This document shows positions 35,644 through 49,465 of a stretch of 64,000 bases of DNA, piece after piece. The stretch comes from Sphagnum compactum (Eukaryota; Bryophyta; Sphagnopsida; Sphagnales), in contig OZ234501.1 in the NCBI GenBank assembly GCA_965153455.1, positions 8,494,001 to 8,558,000 on the forward strand. Direction: 5' to 3'. Numbering within the stretch: position 1 is the stretch's first letter; each line of letters starts with the position of its first letter. A model generated the notes under the pieces. It was not told the DNA's origin, did not search any database, and was given only the letters and a program-made list of their open reading frames with translations. The position numbers and the translations under genes are program-made.

Positions 35644-36620
35644 ATGATTCCTTCTTTAGAGATACAATTGGAGGAGGAAGGGAAAAACCCTTGCAAATTC
35701 TAGGAAAGAAGAAGCATTAGGTGATGAAGCAAATGTCTTTTTTTCTATCAATCCTTTTATGGAAAGTGTTCAAGCGAAGGAGAGCCTTGAAGAAGAGGAG
35801 AAAAATGAGTGAGTAGTTGATTAGGTGATCCTTCCCAACCATTTAAACCCAACACCTTCCACTGTTAAAATTGGAAAACTTCTTGGAGAGGGGACATTTG
35901 AAAATGTACATGAAGCAAATTGGTTGGGTACCAAGTTCATAGTGAAAATTTTCACAATGGGCAATGTTGGTGAATTACAAAGGGAGGTGGCCATTTTCCC
36001 ACAACTTTCACATTCAAACATCATTCCTTTGATAGGGATTTTCTAGGAGTGACAATGAGAACATGATTGTGATGGAATTAATTGATTAGGACTTGGATAG
36101 TTTCATGGATTCTCGGATGTGGAAAGGAGTATTGCCACCTTTCACCAAAGAGGAAGCATTGATATTATTTACTTAAATTGCAAGGGGTATGGTGTACAAA
36201 GCTCCATAATTTGGACCTTGGGCACTTTATTGACACAAAGATGTTTACCCAAATTGTGGGTACAATAGCCTATAAAGCATCACAAGCATAGAACCTAAAA
36301 AAATTTGTTGAGACTAATTTAGCTCCTTATAACTCCTATGGTAGTCGATGGGGAACCCATAAAATCATTCTTAGATTTTATTCCGCAAAAGCAAATGTGT
36401 ACAATTTTGTTGTGACTTGTGTTGAGGTTCTTACAAGAGAACCTCTTTTGAAGGACGTGTCAAAAACTACAATTCCATTTGTTGTCATAATGGACTGCAA
36501 CCTAATTTACCTCCTTGCCTACACCTAGAAGATTTCATTTAATGTTGTTGGGATGATGGTCCCACCACAAAGCTTGAATTCAATGAAATTGTCTAGAGCT
36601 TGCTAGTTTGGCAAATGTTG
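35644..36620 (+). pseudogene. Broken TKL-like protein kinase, copy 1 (AT-shifted)
   Basis: The start ATG ATT CCT (35644) matches copy 2's ATG ACG CCT, then stops after about 19 codons. The kinase N-lobe survives at 35857-36043: IGKLLGEGTFENVHEANWLG, KFIVKIF and LQREVAIFPQLSHSNIIPLIGIF. Then MELID(stop)DLDSFMDS and IARGMVY follow with several stops and frameshifts. The catalytic loop and DFG region are lost. Further 3', ATTCCGCAAAAGCAAATGTGTAC matches the C-lobe of copy 2. Many differences from copy 2 are C-to-T or G-to-A. The N-lobe style resembles the expanded plant TKL kinases. Not functional. Confidence 0.8.
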
Positions 36621-37340
36621 GACAAATTGTTCGAATAAATTGCTTTTAGTTGTCAAGATAAAAGTTTCCAAACTTTAGACGCCTATTATAAAATTTGTTT
36701 GGGTTCTTCATTTGGCCAACCTATGTAGTTGATAATCTTCCATACTCCCCCATGGGAATTGTGTTAATTATCTTCATTTTTCAAGAGATTTTATATTTTT
36801 ATTATCTATTTAAAGGTAGTTTTTTTTTTTAGGAAAGATATTAGAGTTGAAATCGTATGCCATAATGATTTGTCATTATTGAAAATCAAAATTTCAAAAT
36901 ATTTAAATCAATGTTGAAAACAATCCCACTAAGGAGGAATATAGAAAGGTGCAACTATAAATATAGTAATCATGAGAATTGTTATAATGTAACTTGCAAC
37001 TAGTAAAATTATCAATGTTCAACCAGCTCATAACCTTACAATTAGGCTACTTAAGGTTATTGAAGCTTGTCATAAATTCAAGTGTGTGAGATTCAATAAG
37101 AAATGCACTAGTAATTCCACTTAAGACTTAAAAGATATTCAACCTTGCTTCAATTTGAAAAATCTCATTGAAATTTTAAATTTTTTTTTAATGGTTCAAA
37201 GTTCAAACCATAATTGGGCACATACAAGTATGTTAAGGGTGTATACTTATATTGGTATTGATATCACAGAGTATGCCTAATAAAAAATTTAAACATTGTA
37301 TGCACTATGGGTATCCATTCATGTTATCATTTTCATGGAC

Positions 37341-40300
37341 TTAGGTTGGTACCTTACTTGTGTTGTTTTAATTTGGCAAAAAAATTGATTAAAAAATGAT
37401 TTTTAGTCAAGATTCATGGTAATGTCCATCACCAAACATAGACCTATCACCAAATGTTCATTTATTGCAAAAATGAGTTTATCATAAAACTTCAAAAACT
37501 TCATAAGCATTGTTAACCTTGCCTATGACCAAACATTTACATGTGAATGATTGTGTTTCCAAATTTTCAAAATATAACCAAGGAGATGATTTTTATGTTT
37601 GACCATAGGTGTGTGTTTGTGAACATATATATATATTCACACAAAGTGGGCCATTTTAAAGTGTGATAATGTTTGTTAATGGGAAGTCAATTGAACACAA
37701 AAATGAAACATGTTATAATATCAAAGATTAAACATCAAAGTTCACTAAAAGATCATAAATCAAATCAAACTTCATAGTAGTGAAAATATAATAAAATCAA
37801 CATAAATCAAACCTACACCACTAGAAGAAATCTTGTAGTATGTAACCATTTAATTTGCAATTACCTGCAACTCCATCCAACTACCTATCATTTGCAATTC
37901 CATTTTATCATTTTTACAATTAGTCATCATCTTTTAAACTTTACGACTATTTTTGCGACTATGGTGTAACTATTAAATTATACATCCTTCCATATTTGAC
38001 CATATTACAGCCATATTGAATTTTTTTAAATCATTTTGATTTTGTATGGTTCATTTTAAAATACACCATCTTTATTACGGTATGATTAAATTATAGTAAT
38101 GAGGTCATATTAATATGTTATAATCGTGTATTAAGCGAGCATTAATTATCTAGCAAATAATTCATTTGTTAGTATGAAATATGAACTAATAGTTAGTCAA
38201 TTAGAAATTATTTTATTTCTATTATCAAAGCAATAAGTTTATAAATAAATAATTTGTATTTAATATTTATTGATCAATGATTTTTCAATATTTTATTAAG
38301 TATTATTTAATACTTAGCTATTATGAAAGAAATAAATATTATAAATAAATATTCAGACAATAATTATATGATTATTCCTTATTTAATTAATTTTGAAATA
38401 TATTATTAGTTTCAAAATATCTCAACGATCTGATTTAAGTAGTTAATCAAATGTTATGGTTAATAGATAATGACTACTAATTAGTAAATATTTAGTCAGC
38501 CAATGAATAATAAATAATTAAATTTTCAAAAACTAAATTGTCCTGCTACTATTAATGGTTAATTAAAACTGGTTTAATTTTTACTTAATAAATAAATAAA
38601 AATAATTTTTTTCTAATACTTAGTTTTTAATTAGTTGATATTTATTTGATATAAAGTGGTAATTTAATTATTATTTTATTAATATTTATAATCTATGTGA
38701 TAGTTAATATTTATTAATACAAAATTATGTTTAATAACTCATAACTATTAATCAGTTAATATTAATGGTTTTTAAATATTTACTTAATATCTAATAATTA
38801 AGTTAATAAGTTAGAATTTTAATAATTTATAGTTAATATTCATGAATTATCATTTAATTCATAATTTATTTTGTTAGATAATCAATTAGTACCTGATTAG
38901 TTTTTAATTAATTAGTTGATCACTAGCAATTTAAAAGGTTTATGTTCAGAGGTAAAAATAATATTTTTATTTAAGTAAATAAATGAATAAATAAATATTA
39001 TTTTAGAAGTAATTTAAGAATAATTAATAAATTAATAAATTAAATGATTAATTTGCGACTTAAATAATTAATTAGATATTAAATAATTATTTCTCGAAAT
39101 AATTTATTATCAGTTTTGAATTATTTCTATGAACCAATTGGTTAGTTATTGGAAACCATGAAAAAATAATGATCAATATTACTTTTAAAATTATGAAAAT
39201 AATTAAACAGTAATATGTCGTAAATAGTTTTGTAAGTGGGTGGATGGGTAGGTAATTAATTATTAGCTAATTAATTAGTTAGTTAATTATTTATTTATTT
39301 TTATCTGTATAGTTGTATAATTTACAAAACTAAAAACAAGTACAAAACTTGTGGAAGAATAATTTTTAATTGCACTTGAATTTGCGACTAAGGTGTAAGT
39401 AAAAGGCTTAACCCATATGTTTTGTCTTCTAATGTCATTTTATAAAGTATATAAAGAAGGTGCTTTCTCTTTGAATTTCACATTAAAAATCATGTGCCAT
39501 TTGGGATGAGCTCAAAAAAACTTAACCCTAAAAGTAAAACATAAAATAAAATAAAAGTCATTACATGGTTACTTTTTTACCTCACTTATTTTTTTACCTT
39601 TTTACCCTCCTACCTATGTACCTACCTTCCTACTTAGGTAGCCAAGTGGGTAAGTAAGTAAGTAGCTTAAGTAGGTATGTATTTTTTTAATGCACATAGT
39701 CTTACCTACCTATCCACCTATGTGAGTAATTATTTGTTTTATTTATTTTTCCAAAATTCAATCAATATGCCACATGTCACAATATAAATACATATAAATT
39801 GAATAATCATAATGGAGGGTTGAGATCAAAATTTTAATAAAAATTTAATTTTCATTAAAAATAATTCCAAATGCCACTATCAAATTTTCCTTTGTCCAAA
39901 TGTCATCATGTAAATAGTTGAAATTGGACCATGTTGATTTTTCCTCATTATATATTATTAAAAATCATATATTAAAAATTCCAAATTTTTCCACGTGTCA
40001 AAAATTTAATTAAAATGTGTGTTAAAATCTATGACCATCCATAATGGATGGCTTAAATTAATAGATATAAAAAATTTGCACAAAAGATATTATGTTGACA
40101 AATGGCAATTAGTGATAGGGTTATTTACTAGTTACAAAAGAATGGTTAGTAGTTGCAAATGTTATATATTAGTCAAAGGATGGAAGTGTATACATTGACC
40201 ATATATTTCATCCATGGGAAATGTGTTGACATCATGTTAAGTCATCATTTGCAACTAAAGGTTCAATGCGACGTCATTTACACAACTAATGGTATTTTTA

Positions 40301-43300
40301 GTTACAAAATTTATTACAACTATTTTTCAATCATAAATTGTGGTCACAAATTGGCATTTTTTATTAATGCACGTATTCAAAAAAGAATCACAATAGTAAA
40401 ATTCAAAGGTGAAACAAGAAGGGTAGACAAGGAAGGTTTCAATTGAAAATTTGAAAAGTTTCCACAATACCATTGGGTTCATTTGTTGTAGTTCTTAGAT
40501 ATCATTCAAGGTATCCCAAAAAAGTTAAAGCTTTTAAAAACTTATCTACACACTAACAAACTACACATAAATAACAAATCAAAACTTAGTTTGGGATGAT
40601 TTCAAGGACTTTTATGTTCGGGTGCAGTCACAATAACACGTACCATAGCAAGTATAATGCTTGCTTGGTTTTTTCACGTTTTAAAGTCATAATTTAATTT
40701 GATGTTGAAATTGTAAGATTTGTTTATATGGTTGTATTTTTAATATATCATGGGAACATGTGAATTAATTTGAAATTAATCCAATGAATAAAAAATTAAC
40801 AAAAACATTCATTAAACATTGTAACGTTTGTTTTAAGAAGTAAAAGGACTTGTAAATGGATTTCAATTTTTTTGATAATGACATTTTTCACCAAATTTTT
40901 AACATGAACCTTAATAAAATAGTATGAAGGAAATTTTTAAACTTTTAAAATATTTTTTAAAGACTTTTTCAAGAATATCTTAAAAATATTTCCCCACAAG
41001 CAGTCACAAAAGTAGTTAAAAAGCAAGCAGGTGTGGCTTGTGTTATCTTGTTTGCACTTGTTCTCATTACATCTTCAAAGGAACAAGTCACATGCATTTG
41101 ATACATACCTAAACCTTGCATATTTTCTTGACTCTTGGGCTAGATTTAAGAAATTTAACTACCTATTTTTTATAAGGCAAAAGTGCACACCTCTAACATT
41201 TTATAGATTGGGGTTGGGGGAATTTAAATCATAATGATGTTGAATGTGCCTTTCTTGAGGTGAATTGGCTTGAGAGATTAACCATCATAAGACAAGGAGA
41301 ATGTTTTGCCTCCTTCTAAACCAAAACCAAAAAAAAAAAAAAAAAACAAAGGGTTAATAAATACCATTTAGTCATGAAAAAAAGCAAATGGACCAATGAA
41401 GTTTTGAAATAGGCTATGGTGCAGCTCAAAATGGAAAAACACCATTGAGGAATGTAAATATACATTGAAACATACCTATTTTTTTTGTTTAATCACCTAA
41501 ATGGCAAAACACATTTTAGGAAATGTGGATCAACTAGTGTGCTAACAAAAGAAAAAGATTAGGCTATTGTTGATTGGACTTTGGTTATACAGGAAATCAA
41601 GCACTCAATTATCTCACAATAGCTAAAGATGAAAGTCATCAAAGTAATTCAAACCAAGCCTACACCTTTTCAAAATAAGGTGCCAAGGAGTAACTTATGG
41701 TATTGGTTTAAACATTGACATGTTAAACCAAACATTCATCAAGTAAAAGAATATAATATTAATTGAGCATGAAGATTGATTACATACTTGTATTAAAGAT
41801 TTTCCAACAATTTACAATCCATGTACAACAAATATACTATGATGTATCCATGTAGGTAGGCAATTAAATGCTAAGGTTTTGGCCAAACAAGGGTCACACC
41901 AAATATACAACATAATACTAAAATCCAAGGAATGGTTTACTATCAACTATGTTGTTAATGGAAGTAGAAGATCTTTAACAAGGTTTTATATCTTCAAGGG
42001 AATGAGGCTATGTGATGATTATGTTTGAACTTTATAAACCAAATACATGTATGGTTATGTAAACAAAACATGGATGCTCAATTTCCTTTTCAAAGAATGA
42101 TTATATTTTTTCAAGAGGTCAATACTAGGTGGAATTTCCCAAACCAATAGGCACTTGTTGGTTTTAGATGAGCATAAATTTCATGTAATTCCAAAAACAA
42201 TTGAGCAAACATAGGAATTTGGGCTAAACATGATGACTTTACCTTCACATACATCCCATGCACTTCAACCCTTAAATGTGATTTGTTTCAAACTTTTCAA
42301 AAACAAATTTCAAGAAAAAGAAAAAAATAGTGTAATCATTATGAGAAATCATGTCATCGGAAACTAAATTGCCCTGCAATTAAAGCTCAAAAACAATTGA
42401 TATACAACTATGCTACAATTGTCCCATGAAATATGAAGAATTAATAGATAAAATGGCATGTAAAAAAATTAAGGAGTTGTATTATAGTTGCAATTAGTTA
42501 CAAGATGGACATCTATATAATAGAATGAACACGTTATAAATATGGTTCTAGTCAACCATGTTTGATTTTGTTGACAAGTTGCATTTTAATAACAAGTGAT
42601 AAATTGTAATACAAGTTGGGTAAATGTAGCACCCAATCAATGATTATTTTATAATTAATGTATGACCTTTACACATATGATCATGCCATATGTATGCATT
42701 TTCATCATTCATTGAACATGACAATTTCAACTTGTTTGCAATTAGTTATCAATTATGATTCATGTTGATATAACTAATTGTGCCATTAGGTTGTCATTAT
42801 ATAGTACTACTTTTTCACTATTTTGTGACTATTGTTCTATGTGTTAGTACTAATTTTCCACTAGGGTGCAATCCGCATCATGTCACCCTACAAATTTGTC
42901 AAACCATAAAATTATTTAAAGGTGAAAGTTTGCTTTTGAAATGAAATTAAAAGTAGTGTGTACATTGTATTACAATTTCAATTAGGGTGTACATATGGAT
43001 CTACCTTTATATACCTCAATGTCTCATACCCTATATATTTAATTATTTAATTGATAAAGGTTGATTATTTCAAACCAATCATGGGCCTACGCTTATTATT
43101 AAAAAATTCAAGATGAATTGTAAAGGATAATTCTTTTCCTTCTAACAACTAACATACAGTAAACATGTGAACCAAAGTAACCAAATTAGTCAAGTCACCA
43201 TGTGAACAACTAGTATGCAACTAGATTTCAATTTGAAATTTAAAATATGAAATTTGGGAAGAAACCATTTAAGCAATTGACACATAGTAGTAAATCAACA

Positions 43301-45790
43301 TATCTCCCCCTTTGCATTAATGACCTTCATGCACCTATGCCTATTGTCAACAAACTTAAGTGAACTAGAAAGAAGGAGGTTTTTTTAAAAGACGTTTTGT
43401 GAATTTTTTAATCTTTTGATGATGTAATTATCATATCATGTGCTAGATAATTTTATTTATTTATTTTGGTTTAAAAGTAGAGATGAAAGGTTACATTACA
43501 AGTTTTTTCTTTAATTTAGAAAACTTGAAGGTTAAAGTTCTTATTTTTCTTCTTGGAGGTTAAATTTTTTTTGTTTTTATTCATGGAGATTAAAGGTTCT
43601 TGTTCTTGTTTTTGGAAGTTGAAGGTTCGTGATTTGTGTTTCGTGACATGTTTATTTGCATATATCTAAAAAAATGAAAATCGTTCATTTTTTTAAGAAG
43701 TTGATTTGTAAAATGTAACTTATAGTGATGAAAGGGATATGTGAAGGGTGAATTTTCAAAATGAGAATCATGTTGTGCTTTTTGTTTGTGTCTTTGAGCG
43801 TTTGAATTTTTGAGGTGGAAGATGGAGTTGAAATAAAATTAGTTTGTTCAAAGACACATGTTATTTTTGTGCATTTATAATGATTTTTTTTCTTTTGTGT
43901 TATAAGGTTGAACTTCGACAATTTGAATCCATCAAAATTAAAGTTGTGCATACAAGGAAAGTTTTTTTCAAAAATAAGGTGTTGATTTTGTTTGAAAAAT
44001 TTAAACTTGAATATAATACCATGCACCTATGATGTTGTATAAGTTGGTTAAGTTACTAATAACTATGTCATTGAATGTGTTGTTTGTTGTGTAATAATCC
44101 AAACCAATACATGCAAAAAATAATTTGCAAAACAACAAAGGTATGGTGAATTCTAACCTCAATATTTCAAATATGTGATGCATTTTATTTTGAAAACCAT
44201 GATCGTATGCAAGTGTAACTAATTGTAGTTTCATTTGTATCAATGTTATGTATGTTGCAATTTGATGATAAATAAGTTTGTCAATGGCATTGTAGTTGTA
44301 TACTAGTTTCAATTAAGTTGGAAAGGATGCACATTTAGATGTCTTTTGTATTACAATGTTATGCATGTTGCATTTTAGTGATAAATAAGTTTTGTTAGTG
44401 GCATTACAATTGTAATGTAATTTTATTTGAGTTGAAAGGATGGACATTTATGTTTGTTTCACATTAATGTTATGTGTATGTTATTGATTTCATTTCACCT
44501 GTGACATTGAATATCATAATATGATATATTTCAATTAAAAAAAGTGAATTGAAAATTTATGGCTTAAGCTCCACTTTAACAAAAGTAAAATAAAAAATTA
44601 ATATATAAAAACATAATGTTTTAGATGATAATATTTTATTTTGTGGTTCATCATCTTTGTGATAACCTTTGGTTTAGGTAGAAGAAAAAAAAATTGTTAT
44701 ATAATTTCGACAATATATTTAGATTTATATTCAAATTTTATTTCAATAATAAATTTTTTAAAATAATTTATAATGCAATTTTCAACCTTGAATGTTAATG
44801 CATACAATTTTAGATCCATTTGATATTTATAAATAATGATGGATTCAAATTTCATTAATTATCATAATTTGGACAATGTTTGTGTAAGGTTTGCAAATTT
44901 GCACTAAAAGTTGTAATTTAATTGTCAAATACTATTAAAATCAATTGCCATATAATTACATTGAAACCCATAATCAAACAACAAGTTGCAAAAGACATCA
45001 ATAGACTCCATTTGTCAATGGATGAATGGAAAAATCATGCAAACATTAGGTCTATTGATGGATGAATGAAATTCATGCAACATTAATTTTTCAATGGATG
45101 AATCAAAATCACACAAACATTAGGTTCTTCAATGGATGAACTTGTTTAGTAATTAATCCATAGTAATGACTTAGTTTCCATTTGCAAGTTGGGGACATTG
45201 CACTTACAAACAAATATTACCTTGTGCTAACATCAGTTGTCACATAGTTGCAAGTAGTTGCAACCATTAAGGTGTTTCTAGCACATTCATAATTACAAAT
45301 GAGTTACAATGGAAATCAATCAAGTTCATCATTGATGGATGGATGGATGGAAAACGACATCAATGTGATATTATAATAGTAGTTGCAAATGGTTGCATTG
45401 AAGTTGCACAATAATTGTTCCTACGTACTTGTAATTGAATTGCATGAGTTGCATATATATATGGTCCACATATGGTGAGTTATGTTCGTTACAACTCGTG
45501 TGCAGCTTGTATGATAACGTTCATGTTGTAAAAATATGTTAAGTTCAATGAAGTTGCAAATGGACATTGCATGTAAAAAACCTGATTGCAAGGCTAGTTA
45601 CAAATCACCTTATTTTTCATAGTGAATATTTAATGACAATTAACAAAACTAAAGAAGATTATTTTAGTAGGATAAACAAAGATTGAACCAAACGTTGATG
45701 AAGAAGAATATAATGTTAGGGTTTAGAGTTATGGGGATTTGACCTCTTAACTTTAAAGCCATGGAAGAAAAAATAAGCCCTTACAACTTG
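37341..45790. other. Long A+T-rich intergenic block, no gene seen
   Basis: About 8.4 kb with stop codons throughout all frames. About 38150-39330 is extremely A+T-rich, built of TAAT/TTAATTAA-like words. Recurrent AGTTGCAA / TTGCAACTA words occur across 37.8-45.6 kb. A 48-bp tandem repeat lies at 45012-45136. Longer open frames (for example at 40153, 43685 and 44001) have no coding character. Confidence 0.5.
45012..45136 (+). repeat. ~48 bp tandem repeat
   Basis: Three copies of CAATGGATGAAT..AAATCATGCAAACATTAGGT plus a partial fourth. Copies differ by a few substitutions and one short deletion. Confidence 0.75.
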
Positions 45791-45801
45791 TATACAATGT
45801 G

Positions 45802-46293
45802 AATAGGGAACAAGAGAATGATACCATATCAAATGAAAAAGATGAAATTGTCTTATTGGAAAGACATTATGCTACAACATAATTCATCAATATAACAACA
45901 ATAATAAACATTGTAGGTAATGAATCAACAATGAATGATGTGTTTCAAGATCAACTTAAAAATTACATGGACATGCCTAGAAACCTTACAACCACAAACC
46001 AAAAAATGACAATAGATGTAGTAGATTTGGTTATGGACATAAATGAAGGTACATAAGAGGTGGAAGCATAAACTAGGAATGTTAATTATCTTAACCAAGG
46101 AACATTGTCAATTAGTAATATGTTGCCCTTGCCACATTTACTTGCAATAAGGACAAATGGTAGGGAGTTGATACTTGATTATTCACAAAGCCATGTGATG
46201 ACTTGAAATCAATACTTTAACATCATGCAATAAAAGGCAATTGAAAAAGAAATAGTAAAAATAATTAGGCAAAATTGAAAGAGGGAAAGGGCA
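45802..46293 (+). pseudogene. Decayed open reading frame, identity unknown
   Basis: One frame can be followed for about 164 codons with only about six stops, well below what random A+T-rich DNA gives. It reads NREQENDTISNEKDEIVLLE, later MNDVFQDQLKNYMDMPRN and NMLPLPHLLAIRTNGREL, then LDYSQSHVMT and KAIEKEIVKIIRQN. The stops are TAA or TGA. Most could come from CAA, CAG or CGA by C-to-T change. I do not recognise the family. A transposon-associated protein is possible. Confidence 0.35.
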
Positions 46294-48107
46294 TAAAAGC
46301 AAGATAACATAGTTGTGAAATTATTAATAAGGGCTTAGAGGGTAGCTTGGAAAGAACTTGAGAGACAATAATGGGCAAACTTCATCATCACTTGGTGAAC
46401 TAGTGCATTTACAACAATAGGGCAAAAATTTCACCAAAATTTCCAATCGAAAATGCAAGCTCAACCACTTAATTATAAGGGGGTGACCATTGGCTAAACA
46501 ACATAAGTTCAAAGGATGACAAAACAACAAACAAGAGCTTGATAATAAGCAAAAAGATTGTAACACATTTGTAACAACCTCCAACAAACAATTGACAAGT
46601 AAGAAGAGGAGAGGGGGGAAGGGGGTTATGATATTAGAAAGATGAAAAAATCACAACCAAATAACAAGCTATGAATATTACAACCATCAAAACACATATT
46701 ATAACTAGCAAGATGAATATTGTAACTAGCAAGATGAAAAACAATGCGACTACGATTAATACCAAAACAATGGTGTGAACATGATCAAGATAATGAGGAT
46801 TAAAATTGATGAAGGTAGTGTGACTAGAATAAAAAGGAAATGCAATTAAGACACAAGGTAAAATGACCACAAGATGAAGGCAACACAACTAGAAGATGAA
46901 ACAATGTGAACAAAAGACACAAGTAATGCAACTAAGATGAAAATTGCAAATCTAGTATCAACTAGGAAAAATGTGATGGATTTTTACATATTAGAGCATT
47001 GTGATAATGATCACCATTAAGATCACCACCTAGTTGAAACCAGTAGCAAGGCAACCATGATCAACACTAATATATGAACACCCATTGACGAACTCCTTTA
47101 GCCATTATGAAACCACAATAAATTTGGGTTTATTTTAAGGGACAATGAAGCATTAACAAAAATGAACTTGGCATAAACACCCACTTGTACCTTAAAAGGT
47201 AGTACCAACAAGAAGACGAAGACATTCATCCTATCCTATAACCAACTCATAAGAATTTTGTCAAATTTTCTAAAATTGAATATAGATCTATTCAATTATT
47301 AACAAATTTCAAACTTTGTCAATCAATTATGGAGACCTTAACTTGTCCTTTTTTTTTATAATCAACCGTTTTTTTAGTAATTGGCCAACATGGAGTATTG
47401 CCCAATAATTAATTGAACTTAAATAGTAAAGAATGTTGATTTCATTGAAACATTGTTACCTTCAATGTGCAATGGAATCAATACAAGAGTTGAATACCTA
47501 TTAAGTAATAGGCGCAACCAACTAACTTCATGTCGAATGATCTAATTTCCTACAAAAAAAAATTCAAATAAATTTTTTGTTGTTTAATTTTTGTGACAAT
47601 CTTTGGTTTTTCCAAAAGTTGAAGCCCCTCAATTAAGGAATTCATAGCCTTTTTTAAAACATAAAAAGCTCTATGATGTTTTGTTTCTTGAACGTGAAAT
47701 TTTTGAACAAGACTTGAAGTGCTTCAATCAAGGAACTCATAGCCTTATTTTGAACACAAAAGGTTTTTAAAATAAAAAATGCAAAAGAAAGTCACAAAGA
47801 AGCTTAAGCTTGCCCAAAATTTGAAGAAAAATCTTCAACTTATTAAAAAAAGAATCCTTAAAATTGAAACAAAAATTTTTAACAAAATTTTTAATTTAGT
47901 TTTAATTTTCAAATGTGTTTAGACCAAACCCCGAATTTGGTTTCAATTACTTATAATGTGAAAATCAAGGATGATTCCAATCTAGTTCCATAATTGACCC
48001 CCTTTATCTCATGCCGGTTCCATTTGGTTCTTGAAATGTGATTCAATTCCAATTCCAACTCCAAAATTTAATTGAAACTGAACTTAATGACTAGATCCAC
48101 CCGGGTA

Positions 48108-48310
48108 ATTGCCCAAGATTGTGGAAAGGTTGTGGAACTACCATTGTGTTCATAAACAAATAGAATAAAATTATGTACAAAAACTAACATGAATGACTGA
48201 GACCTACCTAAAATCTAAAACTACAACTCTTTTGCCCAAACCTCTTCCTATCTAAGAAATTTTCATGGGATGTAGGACCCCACCCCATCCAAATTTCCAA
48301 TGAAACATCA
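48108..48310 (+). repeat. Segment duplicated from the ACR 3' flank (58140-58335)
   Basis: Collinear blocks in the same orientation: AATAAAATTATGTACAA.AACT, CATGAATGACTGA.ACCTACCT, ATCTAAAACTACA, TTTCATGGGATGT.GGACCC. The 48-kb copy is the A+T-shifted one. Confidence 0.75.
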
Positions 48311-49264
48311 CATACTTCTCTCACAAGAAGTATAATCATAATAATTTTTTTCACACTTATGTGTAATATATAGAACATGTTTCAATAATAGATTTTTGAA
48401 AATCAGAAATCATGGAATTAAAATTTTGTGACAACAAATTTCAATTATTAGTTTAAAACACAATCCATCCTTTAAAAATACAATACAACTATTTTTTCCA
48501 AAACTTTTTTCCAAGACACAACACAAAATGTCTTCATAAAAAGTTCATATTGATTTATACCATTCAATTGGAATACTAACAAATTATTCACCAATGTTAA
48601 ATCCAATATTTTCTTAATTAATTTATTAAAAATTTAACTATTTAATGAAATCAACAACACAACCATTCACCAAGATTGAATATGATCAATTTCAATTAAA
48701 TATAATGTTAATTATGTAACATCTTGGCATTTTACAAAAGATAAGAATGAAAATATAATTGATACAATGACATGGCCCTTTTTTTGACACCTTGTATATA
48801 TTGGCTCAACTTGCCTTTGTATGGTAGAAGCTTTAGAATAATGTAATTTTCATTTGGTCCAACATATTGAGGAATGTTAAACATGTGTTAATGTGAATTT
48901 TTCAATTTGTTTTCAAGAACTTCAAGCAGATGGACCCTACTCATTGAAAGTTTTCTTAAAATATCAAAGGTCCATTCAAAGCTATGGATAACATAGTTGT
49001 TAAACATGTAAATAGTTAACATTGTTCATACTAGGGACACAACTATTGGTAACTAGGTGACATGGTACCTGACATGGTGACTTAACGATAAGCCAAACAT
49101 TTTGTGTTAACGATTGTGTTAAACAAATGATGATCGATAAAAAATTATCAAAAATGTAGATTATAGGTCTTAACAATGTCATTAACATGTTATCCCCAAA
49201 TCCTATGTGGGAAGCTATTACAAATCCTTAAACTCCCATGCGACCTTCCATAACCATGTGACTA

Positions 49265-49465
49265 TCATCATGAATCTTTATGCATGTGCAACTTTCTCTA
49301 CACACTTGCCATCACCATGAATTTTTCTACATGCTTGTTTATGCACCTGCCATTACTATGAGATTGTTTGCACACACTCGCCATCATTGTGATTCTTTTT
49401 GTGCATGCAACCATCTGTACACACCTACCATCATTGTGAGTATTTATGCATGCCCTTCCATCCCC
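49265..49465 (+). repeat. ~45 bp tandem repeat
   Basis: Four to five degenerate copies of CATCA..ATGAATCTTT.TGCATG..CAACT...TACACAC.TGC. Units differ in length by up to 12 nt. Confidence 0.6.

Noticed and set aside
40153-44312. Open frames of 60-113 codons in the 40-44 kb block
   Set aside because: Lys/Asn/Phe/Ile-rich translations of A+T-rich DNA without domains, splice logic or repeats of known elements.
49265-49465. CRISPR-like spaced repeats
   Set aside because: Units are degenerate and contiguous, the spacing is irregular, and the genome is eukaryotic. This is a minisatellite.
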